Shown piece after piece: positions 53,832-64,000 of a DNA stretch of 64,000 bases. Under the pieces are notes generated by a model. It did no database searches. It saw only the letters and a program-made list of their open reading frames with translations, and was not told the origin of the DNA. The first letter of the stretch is position 1; every line of letters begins with the position of its first letter. Made by a program: the position numbers and the translations under genes. Origin of the DNA: Myxococcales bacterium (GTDB lineage Bacteria > Myxococcota_A > Polyangia > Haliangiales > Haliangiaceae); contig JADJGV010000011.1 in assembly GCA_016707895.1 (NCBI GenBank), positions 248,001 through 312,000 of the forward strand, given 5' to 3'.

Positions 53832-54350
53832 ATGGGTCAGCTCGACGAGCGCGGGTTCGCGCACCACCTGCAGGCCTGTCGCGGCTGCGGCGGCACCAGC
53901 TTCGACGTCGCCACCTACCTCGACCGCCACGTCGAGGTGATGCTGGGCGACGCCAACAACGACGGCAAGTGGGTCCACGACGGCGAGAAGTTCGTCGACG
54001 GCGTCTACCGCATCGCCTGCGCCACCTGCGGCGTCGAGGCGTTCGCCAGCGACGCCTGCCCGCGCTGCCACGCGCCCGGCGCGCTGCCAGCCACGCTGGC
54101 CGCGCCGTCGCACCTCGCGGTGCCCAAGCGGTGCCCGGCGTGTAGCGGCATGCAGCTGGCGCTGATCGGCTTCGCGCCCGCCACCGTGCGCACCACCGGC
54201 GCCAAGCCGCCGACGCCCACGCCGCGCGCGCTGTTCGGCGAGCCCGGCTTCCACGTGATCGCGATGGCGTGCGACGACTGCGACTGGGCCGCCACCGCGC
54301 CCGGCTGCCCGCTGTGCGCGGCGCCCGGGCCGCTGCGTCCGCGGCCGTGA
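53832..54350 (+). CDS. Multi-zinc-ribbon protein
   Basis: Encodes 172 aa with six CxxC pairs: CRGCGG, CATCG, CPRCH, CPAC, CDDC and CPLC, enough for three zinc ribbons. A central stretch (LDRHVEVMLGDANNDGKWV) separates the first ribbon from the rest. There is no signal peptide or membrane helix, so it is cytoplasmic. The function is unknown. A nucleic-acid or protein-binding role fits the ribbons. TAGCGT lies 9 bases upstream of its ATG, close to the leaderless pattern but with a longer spacer. Confidence 0.72.
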   Translation: MGQLDERGFAHHLQACRGCGGTSFDVATYLDRHVEVMLGDANNDGKWVHDGEKFVDGVYRIACATCGVEAFASDACPRCHAPGALPATLAAPSHLAVPKRCPACSGMQLALIGFAPATVRTTGAKPPTPTPRALFGEPGFHVIAMACDDCDWAATAPGCPLCAAPGPLRPRP

Positions 54351-54371
54351 CCGCGCGCGTGACGGGCGCGG

Positions 54372-54953
54372 CTACTCCTCGCGCTCGAACACCGCGGTGA
54401 CCGCGGTGGTCAGCCCGCCGGTCGCCGGATCGCGATCGATCTGCCCCAGCACCACCGCGTCGGCCCAGCCGTAGAGGCCGTCGGGGCTCTCGAGCACGCC
54501 GTACAGCGCCGACAGATCCGCCTCGGCGCTGGCGGCGATCGCGAGCCGGCACTGCGTGGCCCGGCACTCGGCGCCGACCACCTCGACCTTGGCGCCGCGA
54601 TCGGCCAAGAGCTCGCCGACGTGGGTCATGCGCACCTTCAGCTCGCGCTCCTGATCGACCGCCCACCCTGGATCGCGCGCCTCGCGATCGAACGGCAGCG
54701 AATCACCGCCCGCCACCGGCGGCGCCTCGGGCGGCGGCGGCGACGGCGTCCCCGGCTGGGCCGGCACCGGCAGCGGCGCGGGCGCCACGGCGATCGCGCC
54801 GGCGTCGATCGTCGCCGCAGGCGGGGCGGCTGCCGCGGTCCCGCGCGCCGCGCTCGGGGCAGGCGGCGCTGCCGCCGGTCGATCGCGCCCCCGCCACACC
54901 CAGACGCCCGCCGCGATCGCGCCGATCGTCGCGAAGATCCACACGTACTTCAC
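54372..54953 (-). CDS. Single-pass membrane protein with Pro/Ala-rich linker
   Basis: Encodes 193 aa from the GTG at 54953. The N-terminal helix (VWIFATIGAIAAGVWVW) anchors it. A Pro/Ala-rich linker of 55 residues follows, then a 95-residue C-terminal domain (WAVDQERELKVRMTHVGELLADRGAKVEVVGAECRATQCRLAIA) with a CxxxxxC pair. The layout is common for uncharacterised myxobacterial membrane-anchored periplasmic proteins. It lies divergent from the PBP gene, with 68 bp between starts. Confidence 0.7.
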   Translation of the reverse strand: MKYVWIFATIGAIAAGVWVWRGRDRPAAAPPAPSAARGTAAAAPPAATIDAGAIAVAPAPLPVPAQPGTPSPPPPEAPPVAGGDSLPFDREARDPGWAVDQERELKVRMTHVGELLADRGAKVEVVGAECRATQCRLAIAASAEADLSALYGVLESPDGLYGWADAVVLGQIDRDPATGGLTTAVTAVFEREE

Positions 54954-54959
54954 GCGGCG

Positions 54960-54965
54960 AGTCTA
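54960..54965 (-). promoter_or_regulatory. -10 box of a leaderless transcript (Pro-rich membrane protein)
   Basis: On the minus strand TAGACT is followed by six bases (CGCCGC) and the GTG at 54953. Confidence 0.5.
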
Positions 54966-55021
54966 GCAGCTCGCTTTTGCCGCGTCGGCGCGGCGACCAT
55001 CTGCTAGATTGCGCGGCCTCC

Positions 55022-57583
<2,562 letters not shown>

Positions 57584-57680
57584 ACTCGATCGGGGGGCTC
57601 GCGCGTTTACAGCGCCGAACCGCTCGATCGGGTGAATGGCCACGACTGCTGGGCCGTCCGACCGCTCGGCTTTGCTAAGC

Positions 57681-57686
57681 TAGGCT
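57681..57686 (+). promoter_or_regulatory. -10 box of a leaderless transcript (PEGA kinase)
   Basis: TAGGCT is followed by seven bases (CGCTACC) and the GTG at 57694. Confidence 0.45.
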
Positions 57687-57693
57687 CGCTACC

Positions 57694-59324
<1,631 letters not shown>

Positions 59325-59337
<13 letters not shown>

Positions 59338-60524
59338 TCCACACCGCGCGGCGACCGATCGCGGCGCTGATCGCGACGAGCGTGACGCTCGCCGCTGGCG
59401 CCGCCCGTGCCCAGCCCACCGACGAGGCCCGCGCCGCGGCCGGCGCCGCGTTCAAGCGCGCGGTCGCCGCCGAGAAGCGCCAGGACTGGCGCGTCGCGAT
59501 CCGCGAGTACCAGGCCGCGTACGATCTGTCGCCGCACCCCGACGTGCTCTACAACATCGCCGCCGTCCACGAGCGGATCGGCGAGGCGCGCGCGGCGGCC
59601 GGCTTCTACCAGCGCTACCTCGACGGCAGCCCCGCCGCGCCCGATCGCGCCAAGGTCGTCGGCAAGCTGGCCGAGCTGCGCGCCCGACCGGCCGAGGTGC
59701 AGATCACCAGCGATCCGGTCGGCGCCGACGTCGCGATCGACGGCCAGCCGCGCGGCCAGGCGCCGCTGACGGTGACGCTCGACGGCGGCAGCCACCAGGT
59801 CGTGGTCGTGGCCGGCGCCGCGCGCCGGTCGATGGTCGTGGCGATCGAGTACGGCGAGCGCCAGGATCTGGCGCTGACGCTGCGCGCCGGCGAGGGCACG
59901 CTGGTGGTCGACTCCAACGCGCCCCACGCCACCGTCACGATCGACGGCCAGCCGGTCGGCACGACGCCGTGGCGCGGCGCGGTCGGCGCCGGCACCCACA
60001 CGCTGGTCGTGAGCGCGCCCGGCTTCACCACCACCGAGCGCTCGGTCGAGGTCCCCGCCGACGGCACCGCGCGGATCCAGGCCGCGCTCGGGCGCCCGAT
60101 CGGCTGGGTCGAGCCGACGCCGGCGAGCCGCGCGACGACGCCGGTGATCCTCGAGTCGGGGGCCTACCTCGGCCGGGGCTGGACGGTCGGGCTGATGATC
60201 GGCTACCGCACCGCCGGCCAGCACCTCGAGGTGGCCAGCGGCATCGCGTTCGGCAGCGTCGGCTTCGGCTGGGCGCTGCGCGGCCGCGCCTTCGCGCTGA
60301 CCGGGCCGGTGCGCCCGTACCTCGTCGGCGGCGTCAACTACGGCTTCGCCGGCGACGCGACCGCGCAGATCGGCGGCGGCCTGATGATCGCGGGGTCGCG
60401 CTCGGGCCCGCTGCGCATCGACTACTTCATCGAGAGCGGCTACGGCGTCGGCAAGGACGCCGCCGGCGGCTACGAGTTCGTGCCGATCATCGGCGGCCTC
60501 ACCTACAGCGTCTCAAAGCCGTGA
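59325..60524 (+). CDS. PEGA-domain exported protein with helical N-terminus, non-canonical start
   Basis: Encodes about 399 aa. No ATG, GTG or TTG gives a full signal peptide. ATT at 59325 has a GGAAGG SD 7 bases upstream, and CTG at 59334 overlaps the kinase stop as CTGA, like the NTGA overlaps elsewhere. Both yield a good signal peptide (TARRPIAALIATSVTLAAGAARA|QP). The next GTG at 59382 would destroy it. The mature protein has a TPR-like helical part (KRAVAAEKRQDWRVAIREYQAAYDLSP), then two PEGA domains (VQITSDPVGADVAIDG, LVVDSNAPHATVTIDG) and a strand-rich end with TYSVSKP. Likely a periplasmic companion to the kinase. Confidence 0.8.
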
Positions 60525-60908
60525 CACGACGCCGCTGGTGACGGTCCAGCGGCCGGCCACGCGCTGCTCGAGCGCGGTCAGCCCGGCGCACAGCGCGCGC
60601 CGCGACAGCTCGACGGCGGCCGCGCGATCGACCAGCACCAGGCCGCCGCCGTCGACCACCGCGCCGGCCCACGCGGCCAGGGTCGGCGCCCAGTCGGCGC
60701 GATCGCCGGCGCCCACCGCCACCACCGCGGCGAACGTCGCCGGCGCCAGCGCGGCGTCGGCCGCGACCTCGGTGACCGCGCGGCCGCGGGCGATCAGCGC
60801 GCGGGCCAGCCGCGGGTTGGCGATCACCGCCACCGCGCCAGCCGGCAGCCCGGCCAGCGCGGCCTCGACCGCGGGCGCGGCGCTGGCGATCCACAGGCCG
60901 TCGAGCAT
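60513..60908 (-). CDS. Small protein, possible Rossmann-like fold
   Basis: Encodes 131 aa from the ATG at 60908. Its 3' end overlaps the PEGA gene by 12 bp, convergently. The sequence is Ala/Val-rich with alpha/beta periodicity (GAVAVIANPRLARALIARGRAVTEVAAD, GAVVDGGGLVLVD), like a truncated methyltransferase-type Rossmann domain lacking a GxGxG loop. One Cys (RALCAG). No motif fixes a function. A TAGGGT hexamer lies 8 bases before its ATG. Confidence 0.6.
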   Translation of the reverse strand: MLDGLWIASAAPAVEAALAGLPAGAVAVIANPRLARALIARGRAVTEVAADAALAPATFAAVVAVGAGDRADWAPTLAAWAGAVVDGGGLVLVDRAAAVELSRRALCAGLTALEQRVAGRWTVTSGVVSRL

Positions 60909-60951
60909 CGAGCCGCACCCTACCCGCTGCCCCGGCGCCAGGGCAAGGCGC

Positions 60952-61680
60952 TCAGCCGTTGCGCAGGTACTGGCAGCGCGGCGCCTCGAGGTACGGCGTC
61001 ACCCAGTTGACGCCCCAGATCTCCTGCAAGAGCGTGCGGAAGTTGCCGTAGCTGACGACGAAGAAGTCGAGCTTGTGCACCTTGATGCCGCCGCCGGTGT
61101 CGTCGGCGCGGACGCAGCCGTCGTGGATCGTGCCGTCGGGCAGGCGCAGGCCGTCGAACTCCGGCACGTACAGCGGCTCGCCCAGCGGCACGACCCGAGG
61201 ATCGACCGCCACCGACTTGAACGGGGTCAGCGTCCGTCGGCGCGCGCCGCGGCCGAACGGGTACTCCCTGGGATCGAGCAGCTGGTAGCAGGTGCCGGTG
61301 CCGTACTTGCACGCGCCCGCGTAGTTGATCACGCGGCCGTCGGCGAGCAGCCCCGAGCCCTCCATGCGCAGGTGCCAGATGAACTTCTCCGAGAACGTGC
61401 CGACGTAGAAGCCGCGCCGATCGTAGACGTCGAGCGCGTCGACGTCGCCGTACTCGATCTCGTCGGGCTCGTCGAAGTCCTCCTCGCGCGCCAGCCAGTA
61501 GAAGCGCAGCGCCCACTGCAGCTCGGGCACCAGCGGGTAGCCGCAGCACAGCTTGTTCTTGCCCACCGCCGGCGCCCGCGGCGCGACCGTCTCCCCGACC
61601 AGCGCCAGCTTGGAGTCGTCGGCGCGCGCGATCGCCGGCGCCGCGCACCACGCGAAGACGACCAGCGCGAGGGCTCGCAC
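60952..61680 (-). CDS. 3D-domain protein (MltA-like), exported
   Basis: Encodes 242 aa from the GTG at 61680, seven bases after TATAGT, opening a signal peptide (RALALVVFAWCAAPAIARA|DD). The C-terminal region has the 3D domain that gives MltA its name: KSVAVDPRVVPLGEPLYVPEF, HDGCVRADDTGGGIKVHKLDFF. The catalytic Asp set is retained. Two cysteines near the N-terminus (KNKLCCGYP) and two more (CKYGTGTCYQLL) suggest disulfides. It probably cleaves peptidoglycan glycan strands, fitting the PBP and kinase nearby. Confidence 0.88.
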   Translation of the reverse strand: MRALALVVFAWCAAPAIARADDSKLALVGETVAPRAPAVGKNKLCCGYPLVPELQWALRFYWLAREEDFDEPDEIEYGDVDALDVYDRRGFYVGTFSEKFIWHLRMEGSGLLADGRVINYAGACKYGTGTCYQLLDPREYPFGRGARRRTLTPFKSVAVDPRVVPLGEPLYVPEFDGLRLPDGTIHDGCVRADDTGGGIKVHKLDFFVVSYGNFRTLLQEIWGVNWVTPYLEAPRCQYLRNG

Positions 61681-61687
61681 GATGGCC

Positions 61688-61693
61688 ACTATA
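61688..61693 (-). promoter_or_regulatory. -10 box of a leaderless transcript (3D-domain gene)
   Basis: On the minus strand TATAGT is followed by seven bases (GGCCATC) and the GTG at 61680. It faces the opposite-strand box at 61702-61707 across 8 bp. Confidence 0.5.
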
Positions 61694-61701
61694 GCGCGTG
61701 G

Positions 61702-61707
61702 TAGCGT
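61702..61707 (+). promoter_or_regulatory. -10 box of a leaderless transcript (PEP-synthase-like gene)
   Basis: TAGCGT is followed by six bases (GCGTGC) and the GTG at 61714. Confidence 0.5.
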
Positions 61708-61713
61708 GCGTGC

Positions 61714-63723
61714 GTGGCGAGCCTCCTCGACCTGGCCGACGCCGGCGCCGACGCCGGCGGCAAGGCCCACGGCCTGGCGCGGCTGATCGCGGCGGGCGTG
61801 CCGACGCCGCCCGGCTTCGTGATCGCGCCGGCGGCGTTCGCCGCGCTGGTCGGCGCGCTGCCCGATCCGGCCAGCCCCGATCACGGCCACGCGCTGGGCG
61901 CGCTGGCCGAGGCCGCGCGCCACGCCGAACCACCCGCGGCGCTGGCCGCCGAGGTCACCGCCCGCGCGGCGGCGCTGGGCCCGCGGATCGCGGTGCGCTC
62001 GTCGCTGGCGATCGAGGATCGCGCGGGCGGCGCGGCGCCTGGCGTCGGCGCCAGCGTGGTGGCGATCGCGCCCGTCGAGGTGTGGCCGGCGATCCGCCAC
62101 GTCTGGAGCGCCGCGATGCTGCCGCTGGTCGCCGCGTACGCCGCGCGCCGCGGGGCGGCGACGACCGCGCCGCCGGCGGTGATCGTGCAGCGGTTCGTCG
62201 CCGGCTTTCGCGCGACGATCTACACCCGGCCGCCGGGCCAGCCCGCCGGCGCCGAGGCGTGGATCGCGTGCGGGCCGGGCGCGCCCGCGCGGGTCGCGCG
62301 CGACGGCGCGGCGTGGCGCGAGGCGCTGGCGCTGGCGCTGGCCGCCGAGCGCGCGATCGCCGCGCCGGCCGGCGCCGACGTCGAGCTGGTGTGGGCGCTG
62401 GCCGAGCGCGCGTGGATCGTGGTGCAGGCGCGGCCGCTGGTGCACCCGCCGCCCGCGCCGCGCCGCTCGCCGCCGCCGCCGATCGTGCTGGCGCCGCTGC
62501 GCGCGCTGCCGCGCCGCTGGCGCCGCGACGTCACCCACAACCCCGGGCCGCTGTCGGTCGCGCAGGCCGAGCTGTGCGCGCGGGTCGAGGCCGCCGCGAT
62601 CGCGCCGTTCCACCTGCGGGTCGTCGCGCACCACCTGTACTGGGCGCCGCGGCCCGACGCGCCGCCGCCGCCGCCGATCGCCGACGCCGACGCGCTGACC
62701 CGCGCGCTCGCCGCCGACGAGGCGCGGATCGCGGACGCGCTGGCCGCGCCGGCCGGCGGCCTCGACGACGCGCTGGCGATCTACCTGCGCGCGTACCAGC
62801 TCCTGGCCAGCGCGCTGGGCCCGCGGGTCCACGCGGCGCTGGCGGTCTTGCCGGCGGCGCTGGCGGCGGCCGGCCACCCGCCGGCGCTGGCGGCGCGGCT
62901 GGCCCCGGCCCGGCCGTCGTCGATCGCCAGCCAGCTCGCGGCGTGCGCCCGCGGCGAGCTCGACCGCGCCGCGCTGCTGGCCGCGATCGGCGACGCCGCC
63001 CCGCGCTGGGACGTCGACGCGGCGACCTTCGCCGAGACGCCGGCGCTGATCGATCACGCGCTCGCCGCCGCGCCGCGCCGCCCGCCGCCGCCGCCGATCG
63101 CCGCGCCGGGGCCCGGGCTCGACGACGCCATCGCGATCGCGCGGGTCGCCGTCGACGCCGCCGAGCGCGACGACCTGTGGTACTGGCGCGCCCAGGCCGT
63201 CGTGCGCCGCGCGCTGCGGGCGCTGGCGATGCGGCGCGGCCTCGATCCCGACGACGCGTGCTGGCTGCCGTTCGCGCGGCTGCTCGACGACGCGCCGCTG
63301 TCGGCCGAGACCGCGCGCGGCCACGCCAGCGCCGCCCGCGCCGCCGCCGCCCGCGCCGCCGCCTGGGAGCTGCCGCTGTCGCTCGACGATCCCGAGGCCC
63401 CGGCGGTCGCGACGACGATCTACCGCGGCGCCGGGATCGGCGGCGTGGTCGCCGGCCCGGTCCACCACGCGGACGACGACGACGGGCCGGTGCCGCCCGG
63501 CGCCGTGATCGTGACCCGCGCCGTGACGCCCGCGCTCGCGCTGCTCATCGGCGGCGCCGCCGCGATCGTCAGCGAGCACGGCAGCCCGCTCGACCACGGC
63601 GCGGCGATGGCGCGCGAGCTGGGCATCCCGTGCGTCGTCGGGTGCCGGGGCGTGGTCCTGGGCCTGGCGCCGCGGACCTGGGTCGAGGTCGACGGCGACG
63701 CCGGCACGGTCAGCGTCCGCTGA
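61714..63723 (+). CDS. PEP-synthase/phosphotransferase-like enzyme
   Basis: Encodes 669 aa from the GTG at 61714. The N-terminal PPDK-type ATP-binding domain starts GGKAHGLARLIAAGVPTPPGFVI and includes AVRSSLAIED, VQRFV and IVVQARPLVH. The C-terminal swivelling phosphohistidine domain ends SEHGSPLDHGAAMARELGIPCVVG, with the phospho-acceptor His628. The usual form is (T/S)xxGGxxSHxA, so here GG is replaced by HG and S by D before the His. Length and domain order fit rifampin phosphotransferase-like or PEP-synthase-like enzymes, but no full PEP-binding TIM barrel is present. Rph-like action on a small molecule or protein is a guess. Confidence 0.8.
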   Translation: MASLLDLADAGADAGGKAHGLARLIAAGVPTPPGFVIAPAAFAALVGALPDPASPDHGHALGALAEAARHAEPPAALAAEVTARAAALGPRIAVRSSLAIEDRAGGAAPGVGASVVAIAPVEVWPAIRHVWSAAMLPLVAAYAARRGAATTAPPAVIVQRFVAGFRATIYTRPPGQPAGAEAWIACGPGAPARVARDGAAWREALALALAAERAIAAPAGADVELVWALAERAWIVVQARPLVHPPPAPRRSPPPPIVLAPLRALPRRWRRDVTHNPGPLSVAQAELCARVEAAAIAPFHLRVVAHHLYWAPRPDAPPPPPIADADALTRALAADEARIADALAAPAGGLDDALAIYLRAYQLLASALGPRVHAALAVLPAALAAAGHPPALAARLAPARPSSIASQLAACARGELDRAALLAAIGDAAPRWDVDAATFAETPALIDHALAAAPRRPPPPPIAAPGPGLDDAIAIARVAVDAAERDDLWYWRAQAVVRRALRALAMRRGLDPDDACWLPFARLLDDAPLSAETARGHASAARAAAARAAAWELPLSLDDPEAPAVATTIYRGAGIGGVVAGPVHHADDDDGPVPPGAVIVTRAVTPALALLIGGAAAIVSEHGSPLDHGAAMARELGIPCVVGCRGVVLGLAPRTWVEVDGDAGTVSVR

Positions 63724-63732
63724 CCGCCGCGG

Positions 63733-64000
<268 letters not shown>

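Overview
The window is about 64 kb of very GC-rich chromosomal DNA (estimated well above 70% G+C by eye). It is densely packed with short intergenic gaps. The content points to a Myxococcota bacterium, probably of the Polyangia/Haliangiales-Kofleriaceae type: two Hanks-type Ser/Thr kinases (one with a PEGA ectodomain), FHA proteins, degenerate kinases, many DA-rich secreted lipoproteins, a secreted transglutaminase with PPC domains, a DUF4157 protein, a collagen-like protein and an alpha-2-macroglobulin. The lineage is an inference from gene content, since no rRNA or marker phylogeny is available here. No phage, plasmid or CRISPR locus is visible. The only clear mobile-element gene is a REP-associated (RAYT) transposase at about 48 kb.

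Layout. 1-7.4 kb: the end of a MenH/BioH-like hydrolase, a lipoprotein, a 915-aa HEAT-repeat protein ending in a HEPN-like domain, a DsbA-like lipoprotein, an array of ten 25-bp palindrome-centred repeats between convergent genes, an SDR and a secreted barrel-like protein. 7.5-17.6 kb: a signalling cluster of two pseudokinases facing away from each other, an internally duplicated 930-aa protein, an FHA protein, a receptor-like kinase with a Cys-rich ectodomain, a collagen-like protein and a C39-like peptidase. 17.8-26 kb: transglutaminase-PPC lipoprotein, two further lipoproteins, an R2K ATP-grasp enzyme, the DUF4157 protein and an AraC regulator. 26-30 kb: an operon for a periplasmic molybdenum hydroxylase (2Fe-2S subunit, Mo-pterin subunit, diheme cytochrome c), preceded by a small barrel-like protein. 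30-34.2 kb: a tRNA 3'-half-like sequence, slipin, outer-membrane protein, OmpA-like lipoprotein and CBS protein. 34.3-43.6 kb: an alpha-2-macroglobulin whose 3' kilobase is peppered with frameshifts, a coupled small secreted protein, and an 843-aa membrane protein. 43.8-47.7 kb: a zinc-ribbon membrane protein, a TrmN6-like methyltransferase, a CurA-like reductase and two lipoproteins, one with rhodanese. 47.8-49.2 kb: RAYT transposase plus a 492-bp nested palindrome and a 9-bp satellite. 49.2-64 kb: DEAD-box helicase, HAD-like lipoprotein, RluA-type pseudouridine synthase (one frameshift), zinc-ribbon protein, class A PBP, PEGA kinase and coupled PEGA protein, 3D-domain protein, PEP-synthase-like enzyme, and a truncated IHF/HU gene.

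Recurring themes. Many start codons sit exactly 6-7 nt after a TANNNT hexamer, which suggests widespread leaderless transcription. Operon neighbours often share a 4-nt NTGA stop/start overlap. Much of the window encodes envelope and exported proteins (lipoproteins, A2M, PBP, OmpA-like, 3D domain, DsbA-like) together with phospho-signalling proteins, so surface biology and its regulation dominate. The features I would look at first are the ten-copy 25-bp palindrome array, the HEAT-HEPN fusion, the nested palindrome beside the RAYT gene, the DUF4157 protein with its 16-residue repeats, and the out-of-order tRNA-like elements near 30.15 kb.
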